Of a DNA stretch of 64,000 nt, positions 11,687 through 19,311 are shown piece after piece. Position 1 is the stretch's first letter. Every line of letters starts with the position of its first letter. Source of the DNA: Parvibaculaceae bacterium (lineage in GTDB: Bacteria; Pseudomonadota; Alphaproteobacteria; Parvibaculales; Parvibaculaceae); assembly GCA_028283765.1 (NCBI GenBank), contig JAPWJY010000008.1, forward strand, positions 1,927,001 through 1,991,000. Reading direction: 5' to 3'. The notes beneath the pieces are model-generated. The model saw nothing but the letters and a program-made list of their open reading frames with translations. It was not told the origin of the DNA and made no database searches. Both the position numbers and the translations under genes were made by a program.

Positions 11687-11929
11687 CACTCCCTCAGGGC
11701 GTGCCATGCCGGATTCCCCCTGCGGAGCCATGTGAGACAGGCCACTATCCGTCTATGAATTATGGATGAAGAGGAGCCAACGGGACTGCTGGCGAACTTG
11801 ACGCCCCGGAAGGGGCGGGCTACAGAACCACAGCAGGCGAACAGCCGGAACGGATGCTGGCCGCAAGTTTGAGACAGGCCACATGTTCTCCTTTCGTTCG
11901 TCAGAAAATGGCGGTTTTCCCGCCCTTTC
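11687..11929. other. Non-coding spacer with a 13-bp direct repeat; possible element remnant
   Basis: No gene is visible between the gcd terminator and tRNA-Thr. The 13-mer TGAGACAGGCCAC occurs at 11733-11745 and again at 11870-11882, 137 bases apart on the same strand. Between the copies lies a small hairpin, CGCCCC-GGAA-GGGGCG. This could be a decayed insertion element or a short duplicated segment. No transposase reading frame remains. Confidence 0.35.
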
Positions 11930-12005
<76 letters not shown>

Positions 12006-12479
12006 TTTTATGTTCGAACCAGAACCCACAGGCCACAAAACCCGGCCCTCACCTTCAATGCTTGTCAGTTCAAGCTTTAACACTGAGTACCGTTCCATCC
12101 CGGGACTGGCGGAGTACACCCTATTACATGACCAATTCATGAAAGCATTCTTGAGGTGACATAAATATGTCCCTAGTGTTGCCAGAAGCACACCCTATGC
12201 CTCTACAAAATGCGAGACCATCCGGTGAGAGCTGAGTAATGAAATTTCATATGAGATATATCCAGGGGGGGACACATGGTGACGAGGGCGGGGCACCTGC
12301 ATTTCAAGGATAAACTTGAGAGGAAATGGGCTCGGGAGAGAAACCTTGTGCATCATCCGCTTCCTGATTGATACCCTGCCGCAGGGTTACGAGTGGAAGT
12401 CTTTCTGAATTGAAGTGCAGAAATACAGAGTCGCACTTCAAGGACAAACTTTTTCAGACAAAATTTGAGGCGTATATCG
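12006..12479. other. AT-rich spacer between tRNA-Thr and the glycosyltransferase gene
   Basis: There is no convincing gene in these 474 bases. A G7 run lies at 12265-12271. An 18-base repeat with two mismatches, CATTTCAAGGATAAACTT (12300-12317) and CACTTCAAGGACAAACTT (12434-12451), ends 28 bases before the gene's start codon. The second copy overlaps a 9-bp inverted repeat (12410-12418/12433-12441). A 31-codon reading frame from ATG 12275 is too short to support. The composition is clearly lower in GC than the flanking host genes. Confidence 0.6.
12410..12441 (+). promoter_or_regulatory. Inverted repeat upstream of the glycosyltransferase gene
   Basis: TTGAAGTGC (12410-12418) and GCACTTCAA (12433-12441) are perfect complements separated by 14 bases, ending 38 bases before the start codon at 12480. 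This could be an operator or a leader hairpin. No T-run follows. Confidence 0.35.
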
Positions 12480-15400
12480 ATGCAATCCTCCCTGGCTCAC
12501 AGATTAGAAATTCATGATCCAAAACACTCAAAAACAAATATCGCGGAAAAGAAATATAGACAGAAAATTCTGATCATAGACTTTGATATATTCGGCAGTA
12601 TCGGGGGGGGGCAGACAGTCTACAAAAACATTATCCTTAATTCGCCGGACAAGGATTTTTATTATTTTGTCAGCAAGGGGTCAGAACCCCAGGATATGCC
12701 TCGCAATGTTACAGCCATTCCATTCAAGCTATTTTATCGTGGTATAATAGATGGAATGGCCGAAGCTCATCACAGGCTGTATTATATATATCAAGAGTGT
12801 GCAAACTTTGCGAAATCCATTCAACTCTATGATGCCACATTAAGTTTCGATGTTGTTGATACGCCAGACTACCGGCTTAACGGGCTGTTCGTAAAACAGG
12901 TTTTGGAGCAGCACAACATTCCCGTTGGTCATGTGGCACTCGCATTGCATGGCACGTTATCGGCAGCATGGCGCCGAGGCTGGCCTGGAAAAAACGCCAA
13001 AAGACTCTTTGCAGAATTACATTTCTTCGAGCGGATGCAACTCCACTCCGCAGCAAGCCGCTATGCAATAAGCAACAAATACGCGCAGGATATCCAGAAA
13101 AACTCAAATCTCTCCGTCCATGTGATCGATCCCCTGTCCGTCGTCCGTCCTCATAAAATTTCAATTCCACCCAAAAGCAAAACCCCTCCCGATCTTGCGT
13201 TTATCGGCCGCCGCGAACGATGGAAAGGGCCAGATATCTTCCTTGATCTCGCCTGGTCTTTGCCGGCACATGCTTATAGCCGTCTCCTCATTATTGGTCC
13301 GGATGGCCCCAACCATCTGGGCCGTGGATCCGATGATATTCTGACGCAAGCTGCACGTTTGAGAGGAATTGATTTTGAGAAGATCGAGAGACTGAATGCA
13401 ACCGAGCTTGATCGGCTGCAGGAAACCCGCATCGTTACCGTATTGCCGTCACGTCACGATACTTTCAACCTCACAGGACTGGAAAGCCTGATGCAGGGCG
13501 CCCCGGTTCTGGTCAGCCAATATGCGGGTCTTGCCGGGTATATCCGCGAGAAACTACCTGAATTATCGGATCTGATTATCGATCTGCAGTGCGACCGCTC
13601 CGCGGCTCCCATATTGCTGGATGTACTCTCCAATTATGACCGGTGGCGTGAACGCACAGCCCGCGCCGTCAGCATGCTTGATACGACAACCGGACTTGAT
13701 TTACTGGACAACATGTACGACGTGGAGATGGAGGCGAACAAGAGGATCACGAATTACATGCGTGATCTGGGGGATCAGTTTGCCCTCTTCTCGCTCAGAC
13801 CCAATCTCTTCATAGAGCCCTCCGACAAGTCAAGGCTGGATCAACTGGCCGATACCGTGAAGAAAAATCCGGTCGTCCGGCATGTAGCCCGTACCGCATA
13901 TAACGTTGCAAAGTCGGGAGGAAATATCGGGAAAGAAGTGCGTAGGACAGTCCGTGATCCGAAAGGAAAAATCAGGGAGGTTGCGCGAGAAATCATCGTT
14001 AACAAGGTCGGCGTTCCACTTGCCTATCTGGGTCAGTCCGACCGAATGACCCAGATGTTGAAATGGCAAGCCGAAGTACTGCATATGCCGGAGCGCACCA
14101 GCAAAGAAGCCCGGATCAAGCTTCATAAACTGAGCGATATGGTCGGTGAACGCCGCTTCGACAGATTGCGTCTGTTTCGGGAATTAATGCGCCTTGAACG
14201 GAGACGCGGGAATGATCTTGTCGCCGCAACCTATGCGTTGCGGATCATGCGATGGCTGGGTTCTGACCGGCTTTCCCTGCTTGATGATACGCTTGCTGCT
14301 CTGCAAAAAGGCGGGTTCAGCACGGAAGCAGACGTTGCAGACCTGATGTATCGGGATCCGAAAACAGCGAATACGCGGATCAAGAAATACCTCCAGCAAC
14401 AACAAATCAGGCATCTCACCAAGCCAGACACGACTTCATTCGAGATTTTTGATGACCGCCGCGGAATTTCCCGCCCGAAGGTCACTGTTATCGTTTCGCT
14501 CTATAATGCCGCCAACAAGATAGAATTATTCTGCAGACTTTTGATGCAGCAAACCTTGCTCAAAAAGGGACAGGTAGAATTCGTATTTGTCGATAGCGCA
14601 TCTCCCACGGCAGAATATGAAATTTTCAAGTCCATCCAGTCCCAAACACCTTTCCCTGCCCTGTTCGTACGTACTCATGAGCGCGAAACCATCCAGATGG
14701 CATGGAACCGGGCCATCAAGCTTGCCCGCGGCGAATACCTCAGTTTCCTCGGTGTCGATGAAGGGATCCATCCGGAATGTCTCGATATTCTGTCTGCTGA
14801 ACTTGACAGAAGGCCCGAGATAGACTGGATGATCTCGAATGCCATGGTGACGGAAGTCGACCGCAAGGGGCAACTTGATCATGATGTCATGCTCTATGAC
14901 AGGAGAGGATATAGGCAGGATTGGGTCTATCTTGACACGACGTTCCTGAGCTGGGTCGGCGGGCTTTACCGCAAATCACTGCATGAACGCTTCGGTTATT
15001 ACGACGAGAGTTTCAGAGGCGCAGGAGACACCGAATTCAAGAACAGGGTTGGCCCATTCATCAAGAGCGCGGCGGTCGAGAAAACCCTTGGCGTTTTCAA
15101 CAATTTCCCCGAGGAAAGAACAACCCAGCACCCTCGGGCCGAAATTGAGGATCTGCGCGCATGGTATCTGCATCGCACCCCTGGTGGCATGGATTATGCC
15201 TTTGAAAACCGTGACGTAAATGACGCCGTCGCCTTGTTCAGGGATACGCTGCGCTATCGGAAATGCTACTGTCAGCACTGGAGCACAGACCTCGACCTCG
15301 GCAGAAGTCTCGCTGTCCATCTCGGTGGCCGATCTGATCGCCCCGCCTGGGCTGCTTCATCTGAAAAAGAGATCAATGCCCTGTTGCAGGCCTATCGCGG

Positions 15401-15584
15401 TTTTGAATTATCTCCTGCCGTCAATCGCCGTCTGGGAGGTCTGATCAGCCTTCAGAAATGGCGGGCCATCAAGAAAACCGAAAGACATCACCAAGCTTTG
15501 TTCGGACTCGAGGAAAACCCGGCGTATGACATCCTGAATGACAATCGTTATGAGCAGCATTGGTGGTCGTGGAGCACCGATTGA
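12480..15584 (+). CDS. Two-domain glycosyltransferase: GT4-type (GT-B) fused to GT2-type (GT-A)
   Basis: The ATG at 12480 is chosen over the in-frame TTG at 12465 because GAGG lies nine bases before it. The protein has 1034 residues. Residues about 25-410 look like a GT-B glycosyltransferase: an N-terminal Rossmann region with DIFGSIGGGQTVYKN, then FIGRRERWKGPDIFLDLA near residue 245 and the sugar-nucleotide motif NLTGLESLMQGAPVLVS near residue 330. A helical linker of about 240 residues follows. Residues about 665-900 are a GT2-type domain beginning PKVTVIVSLYNAANKI, where the usual DxD is replaced by GVDEG near residue 758. No signal peptide or membrane helix is seen, so it is probably cytosolic and acts on a lipid-linked polysaccharide or a protein. 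Codon use is AT-rich compared with its neighbours. A G9 tract lies at codons 42-44. Donor and acceptor are unknown. Confidence 0.82.
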   Translation: MQSSLAHRLEIHDPKHSKTNIAEKKYRQKILIIDFDIFGSIGGGQTVYKNIILNSPDKDFYYFVSKGSEPQDMPRNVTAIPFKLFYRGIIDGMAEAHHRLYYIYQECANFAKSIQLYDATLSFDVVDTPDYRLNGLFVKQVLEQHNIPVGHVALALHGTLSAAWRRGWPGKNAKRLFAELHFFERMQLHSAASRYAISNKYAQDIQKNSNLSVHVIDPLSVVRPHKISIPPKSKTPPDLAFIGRRERWKGPDIFLDLAWSLPAHAYSRLLIIGPDGPNHLGRGSDDILTQAARLRGIDFEKIERLNATELDRLQETRIVTVLPSRHDTFNLTGLESLMQGAPVLVSQYAGLAGYIREKLPELSDLIIDLQCDRSAAPILLDVLSNYDRWRERTARAVSMLDTTTGLDLLDNMYDVEMEANKRITNYMRDLGDQFALFSLRPNLFIEPSDKSRLDQLADTVKKNPVVRHVARTAYNVAKSGGNIGKEVRRTVRDPKGKIREVAREIIVNKVGVPLAYLGQSDRMTQMLKWQAEVLHMPERTSKEARIKLHKLSDMVGERRFDRLRLFRELMRLERRRGNDLVAATYALRIMRWLGSDRLSLLDDTLAALQKGGFSTEADVADLMYRDPKTANTRIKKYLQQQQIRHLTKPDTTSFEIFDDRRGISRPKVTVIVSLYNAANKIELFCRLLMQQTLLKKGQVEFVFVDSASPTAEYEIFKSIQSQTPFPALFVRTHERETIQMAWNRAIKLARGEYLSFLGVDEGIHPECLDILSAELDRRPEIDWMISNAMVTEVDRKGQLDHDVMLYDRRGYRQDWVYLDTTFLSWVGGLYRKSLHERFGYYDESFRGAGDTEFKNRVGPFIKSAAVEKTLGVFNNFPEERTTQHPRAEIEDLRAWYLHRTPGGMDYAFENRDVNDAVALFRDTLRYRKCYCQHWSTDLDLGRSLAVHLGGRSDRPAWAASSEKEINALLQAYRGFELSPAVNRRLGGLISLQKWRAIKKTERHHQALFGLEENPAYDILNDNRYEQHWWSWSTD
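12603..12611 (+). repeat. G9 homopolymer tract inside the glycosyltransferase coding sequence
   Basis: Nine Gs encode Gly-Gly-Gly in the SIGGGQT motif, only about 40 codons from the start. A change of one base would truncate the protein early. This is the classic architecture of slipped-strand on/off switching in surface-sugar genes. The Gly-rich motif itself is expected in GT-B enzymes, so the tract may be partly forced by the protein, but the choice of GGG three times in an AT-rich gene is notable. Confidence 0.9.
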
Positions 15585-15711
15585 CAGCAAAATTTTTTGG
15601 GGGGGTGTGCACAATCTGATGAAGTGGATGTCCGGACCGATTGCCCGCTCAACCCTATATGTAAAACACCAGATGCCTGAATTCGTTGAACTCAAACAGA
15701 AAAAACCTTAA
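15550..15711 (+). CDS. Possible 53-residue reading frame bridging the glycosyltransferase and the acyltransferase
   Basis: In the frame one base ahead of the glycosyltransferase, a frame from ATG 15550 (MSSIGGRGAPIDSKIFWGG) runs to a TAA at 15709-15711 whose last A is the first base of the acyltransferase ATG (TAATG). The end overlap is typical of translational coupling. The 5' part overlaps the glycosyltransferase stop by 35 bases. A T6G7 run (15593-15605) lies inside. Shorter starts are possible at ATG 15619 or 15628. It resembles no family I know. It may be the displaced tail of an older upstream gene and not a functional product. Confidence 0.25.
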   Translation: MSSIGGRGAPIDSKIFWGGVHNLMKWMSGPIARSTLYVKHQMPEFVELKQKKP

Positions 15712-16943
15712 TGGCGCACACAAACATTTCGAAGATGGCCAATCAAAAACAAAAACTGGGTGACATCCAGATTCTGCGCGCAATCGCAATCATATCCGTC
15801 CTGATCTATCACTTGAGCCTTTCTGCGACGCTTTTCAAATTCATCCCCGGAAGTCCCACCATGCCCTTCTGGGTGGGTGTCGAGGTTTTTTTTGTCGTAA
15901 GCGGATTTGTGGTTTCAAGATCATTTTTTTCGGGAGCGCTCAATCCCCTTTCCTTCATGGTAAAGCGCATTACGCGACTTTGGCCCGCTATCTTTTTTTT
16001 CCTGGCACTCTCTGCTGGCACCCTGTGTTTGCTTCGGTCGGAAGGGGGATGGGGCAACGAAAATCTGGGCGGAAATACATCCGAATTCATCGAGCAAGCC
16101 GTGGCAATCCTGTTCGGATATTTCATAAATCTAAATATTACACGAGTTCTCTATGTAAACGCAGCTATGTGGACTCTATCGGTAGAGTTTCAGTTTTATG
16201 CGGCATTTGCTCTGGTCGTCGGCGTATTGAAACTGCTTCGCTGCAAACGGCAGACCATCATTCGATCCGTGACAGGGATAACAGGCATCCTTTATGCCCT
16301 GATCGTCTGGCAGCGCCTTTCTGTTGCAACGAATGGCTCTCTTCTTCCGCCTATTAATGGGTTAATCGGTTATATGTCTGCCTACCGCTTCGATTTTATG
16401 CTTCTGGGCATATTATGCTGGTCACTCTCCGCTCGGATCAGGATACCTGCCTCTCTATCAGGAACAGGCTTTTATATTTCGTCCTTTATCATTATCAGCG
16501 CCCCGATATTTTTAACGCTTAACAATGTCGGCAACTCCGGCGGCGATGCGGAATTGCTGGTCGTTGGGCTTGCTTTTTTTATACTTGTGCTTCTTGCCAG
16601 CCAAGATCGGGCTTTTCACGAAAATGGTGGCCAAACATATGGTTTTTTGACCTGGATTGGTGATCGAAGCTACTCAATCTATCTTATCCACTTCCCCGTC
16701 ATGGCCTTGCAATGGCTGGTTTTATTCATGTTTTTCCAGCGCGCATTCACAAGTGATCTGGTTTACGGAATCTCACAGGCAGTCCTTGTTATCTCCGTTA
16801 CCCTTGTTCTTTCCCACTTTGTCTACCGGTTTATTGAACTTCCATGTAACCGCTGGGGCGCCAGGCTTGCCCGCAAGATTGAAAATGCCATGGGAGATCA
16901 TAAGCCGGCGACTTTTGTATCAGGAACAAGCGAATTGGCCTGA
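15711..16943 (+). CDS. Acyltransferase family 3 (OafA/YrhL-type) membrane O-acyltransferase
   Basis: The 410-residue protein is an integral membrane acyltransferase that adds acyl groups, commonly acetyl, to surface sugars. The N-terminus has the family pattern: DIQILRAIAIISVLIYHLS, with the conserved His at residue 34, then FWVGVEVFFVVSGFVVSRSF and the Arg-containing RITRLWPAIFFF. About ten membrane helices can be drawn, ending with a conserved YSIYLIHFPVMAL segment and FVYRFIELPCNRWG. There is no extra SGNH domain. The start is weakly supported: the upstream purine tract is A-rich and a second ATG lies eight codons in. It belongs to the same AT-rich block as the glycosyltransferase. T7-T8 runs at 15886, 15924 and 15993 encode Phe pairs in membrane helices. 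Confidence 0.86.
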   Translation: MAHTNISKMANQKQKLGDIQILRAIAIISVLIYHLSLSATLFKFIPGSPTMPFWVGVEVFFVVSGFVVSRSFFSGALNPLSFMVKRITRLWPAIFFFLALSAGTLCLLRSEGGWGNENLGGNTSEFIEQAVAILFGYFINLNITRVLYVNAAMWTLSVEFQFYAAFALVVGVLKLLRCKRQTIIRSVTGITGILYALIVWQRLSVATNGSLLPPINGLIGYMSAYRFDFMLLGILCWSLSARIRIPASLSGTGFYISSFIIISAPIFLTLNNVGNSGGDAELLVVGLAFFILVLLASQDRAFHENGGQTYGFLTWIGDRSYSIYLIHFPVMALQWLVLFMFFQRAFTSDLVYGISQAVLVISVTLVLSHFVYRFIELPCNRWGARLARKIENAMGDHKPATFVSGTSELA

Positions 16944-17026
16944 CAAATCGGAATGCGGAATTGCTTGGCCTCATCCAAAAACCCGATTATGCCTTTCGCG
17001 GGAATAACCCGACACAAGAACTAACC

Positions 17027-17074
17027 GGAGCAGCCCGAAAATTTGTGAATGTCGCCAAATTTTCGGGCTGCTCC
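17027..17074. promoter_or_regulatory. Perfect 19-bp inverted repeat upstream of the sugar methyltransferase
   Basis: GGAGCAGCCCGAAAATTTG (17027-17045) and its exact complement (17056-17074) are separated by ten bases. The repeat ends 42 bases before the methyltransferase start. No T-run follows on the plus strand. The RNA hairpin would be very stable. It could be a terminator/boundary, an attenuator, a dimeric regulator site or the end of a mobile element. Confidence 0.6.
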
Positions 17075-17116
17075 TGAGTTCTGCCTTTATAACGAACCGA
17101 GACGAGAGCTTTACGA

Positions 17117-18358
17117 ATGACGTCCATGGGTATCACCTGCCGCAGTTGCGGTTCGCGCAATGTCAGCCTGTTTCTCGATCTGGGGGACCAGCCGCACTGC
17201 AACAGGCTCATCCCGCCCGCTCTGGCGGACCAGCGCGAACCTTTCTATCCGTTGCGCGTGGGTTTCTGTCAGGATTGCACGCTGGTGCAGATCGATCACA
17301 CGATCCCCAAGGAGAGCATGTTCTCGGACTACCCTTATGTCTCGGGCACCACGAAGACGCTTGTCCAGCATTTCAAGGAAACCGCCGAACGCCTGATCAA
17401 AACCTATGGCCTGAAAGCCGGTGAACTGGTCGTGGACATCGGCGCGAATGACGGAACCTGGCTCAAGCAATATCAACCCTTCGGTCTGCGCGTTCTGGGC
17501 ATCGATCCCGCCGCCAATGTGGTCGATCTCGCCCTGAAGAACGGCGTGCCCACCTGGGTGCGTTTCTTCAATGAAACCACGGCCGACGAAATCGTCGGGA
17601 AAGAGGGCAAAGCCTCCCTGGTCACGGCAGCCGGCGTGTTCTTCCATCTTGAGGAACTGCACAGCGTCATCAAGGGCGTGAAAAAGCTGCTCGCCGATGA
17701 TGGCGTCTTCGTCGTGCAGGCGATCTATCTGGGCGGAATGATCGAAAATCTCGCCTTCGATCAGGTCTACCATGAGCATCTGGTCTATTACACGCTGAAG
17801 TCGATCGAGGCCCTGTTCGCCGGGCACGGGCTGGAGGTCTTCGAGGCAAGCCTTGTGCCGATCCATGGCGGTTCGCTTGAAATCCATGTCGCGCCGAAGG
17901 GCAAGCGCCCGGTCGGCAAATCGGTCGAGGTCATGCGCGCCGATGAGGCGGCAAAGAAATTTGCTGAATTTGAAACCTATGAGAAGTTCGCCGCCAACGT
18001 CTGGAAACTGCGCGACGATCTGCTCGCCCTGCTCCGCCGCTACAAGGCCGAGGGCAAGAGCGTCTATGCCTATGGCGCGCCGGCCAAGGGCGCAACCCTG
18101 CTCAACAGTTTCGGCATTGGTCCCGATCTCGTGCAGCAGGCGACAGAGAAGAACCCGATGAAGGTCGGCTACATGATGCCGGGCTCGCGCATTCCCATTA
18201 TCGAGGAAGGCGACAAGCGGCCGGACGCCTATCTCGTGCTTGCCTGGAATTTCCTGCCGGAATTCATCGCCAAGGAGCAAGCCTATTTTGCTTCAGGCGG
18301 CGAGTTCATCGTGCCTGTGCCGAAGTTGCAGGTCATCGGCAAAGACGCGCTGAAATGA
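17117..18358 (+). CDS. Class I SAM-dependent sugar C-methyltransferase (TylC3/NovU/EvaC type)
   Basis: The 413-residue protein has the three-part layout of nucleotide-sugar C-methyltransferases. It begins with a zinc-binding N-terminal domain with Cys8, Cys11, Cys51 and Cys54 (CRSCGS and GFCQDC). Next comes a Rossmann SAM domain with VVDIGANDGTWL near residue 105 and the segment FDQVYHEHLVYYTL, whose His-Glu-His is characteristic. The C-terminal domain contains YAYGAPAKGATLLN. These enzymes add a methyl branch to C-3 of a 4-keto-deoxysugar nucleotide. The stop overlaps the next start (ATGA), giving a coupled three-gene unit with two SDR enzymes. A second ATG three codons in is an alternative start. 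GC content is host-like, unlike the two genes upstream. Confidence 0.85.
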   Translation: MTSMGITCRSCGSRNVSLFLDLGDQPHCNRLIPPALADQREPFYPLRVGFCQDCTLVQIDHTIPKESMFSDYPYVSGTTKTLVQHFKETAERLIKTYGLKAGELVVDIGANDGTWLKQYQPFGLRVLGIDPAANVVDLALKNGVPTWVRFFNETTADEIVGKEGKASLVTAAGVFFHLEELHSVIKGVKKLLADDGVFVVQAIYLGGMIENLAFDQVYHEHLVYYTLKSIEALFAGHGLEVFEASLVPIHGGSLEIHVAPKGKRPVGKSVEVMRADEAAKKFAEFETYEKFAANVWKLRDDLLALLRRYKAEGKSVYAYGAPAKGATLLNSFGIGPDLVQQATEKNPMKVGYMMPGSRIPIIEEGDKRPDAYLVLAWNFLPEFIAKEQAYFASGGEFIVPVPKLQVIGKDALK

Positions 18359-19311
18359 CAGGCCTTCCCTCGGCAGTCGTGGTGGTCGGGGCAAGCGGCT
18401 TCGTGGGCCGGCATCTCGTCGAGGCGCTGGTCGGCCGCGTGGAAACGCTGGTCGGCGTCACGGGCTCGCCCCGTCCCGTGGCGGGCTGCACCCATGTCGC
18501 CCCCCTCTCGGACCTTTCCAGTGTGCCTGCCTTGCCGGCCGATACGGCGCTCATTCATGTGGGGGCCTACCGCTATGATTCCAGCCGCTTCGATCTGGCC
18601 CAGAGCGACATATTGCTGAACAACGCGGAGACGAACACCCGCATCTATCATTTCTGCGCGGAGCGCCATATCAGCGAGGTCCGTCTCGCCAGCTCTGTCG
18701 CCGTCTATGGTGCCGGTCTTGCCGTCATGGACGATGCGGTGCCTGTCGATCTCAACGCCGCTCCCAATCAGGGAGAGGCTTTCTACGCCTGGTCCAAACG
18801 CTGGGCCGAGGTGCTGGCAGGGCTTTATGCCCAGCGCTTCGGCGTCAACAGCATCATCTTCCGCCTCTCCAATCCCTATGGCCCCTATGACAGCACCACG
18901 CTGACCAAGGCGCATGTGGCTCCTGCCTTTGTCATGAAGGCCCTCAATGCCGATCCCGTGTTCGCCATCAAGGGCGACCCGATGGTCGAGCGAGACTTCA
19001 TCTATGCCGGTGATGTGGTCGAGGCGTTCGTCAAATCGCTCGCCTGGAGCGGACGCAACGAAACCTATAATCTGTGCACGGGTCAAACGGCCACGCTCCA
19101 GCATCTGGCGGAAACGGCGCTGCGTCTTGCCGGAAACAGCAAGCCCATCGAAGCCGGGCAACCGGGTGCCTTCGGCCCGCCCCGGCGGGTTTCGAGCGCG
19201 GATCGGGTCAAGGCCGCCTTCGGGCTTGACTTCACCAGCCTCGAAGACGGATTGAGACCCACCATCGAGTGGTATCGCAAGGAGTGGGAAGCGCATGGCT
19301 TCAACGGCTGA
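18355..19311 (+). CDS. NAD-dependent epimerase/dehydratase (extended SDR), sugar-nucleotide pathway
   Basis: The 318-residue protein has the extended-SDR cofactor motif GASGFVGRHL (from residue 12), the active-site Ser segment LASSVAVYG and the catalytic Tyr-Lys in YAWSK, followed by FRLSNPYGPYD, the usual nucleotide-sugar pocket segment. Its ATG overlaps the methyltransferase stop by four bases. Epimerase, reductase or dehydratase activity cannot be told apart from sequence. The neighbours suggest that it works on the branched or deoxy sugar made by the methyltransferase. Confidence 0.82.
   Translation: MTGLPSAVVVVGASGFVGRHLVEALVGRVETLVGVTGSPRPVAGCTHVAPLSDLSSVPALPADTALIHVGAYRYDSSRFDLAQSDILLNNAETNTRIYHFCAERHISEVRLASSVAVYGAGLAVMDDAVPVDLNAAPNQGEAFYAWSKRWAEVLAGLYAQRFGVNSIIFRLSNPYGPYDSTTLTKAHVAPAFVMKALNADPVFAIKGDPMVERDFIYAGDVVEAFVKSLAWSGRNETYNLCTGQTATLQHLAETALRLAGNSKPIEAGQPGAFGPPRRVSSADRVKAAFGLDFTSLEDGLRPTIEWYRKEWEAHGFNG

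Noticed and set aside
12275-12370. 31-codon frame before the glycosyltransferase
   Set aside because: Too short, with no ribosome site and no recognisable features; likely chance in non-coding DNA.
15886-16000. T7-T8 runs in the acyltransferase as phase-variation tracts
   Set aside because: They encode Phe pairs in membrane helices, expected in an AT-rich membrane gene; runs of this length are weak candidates compared with the G9 tract.
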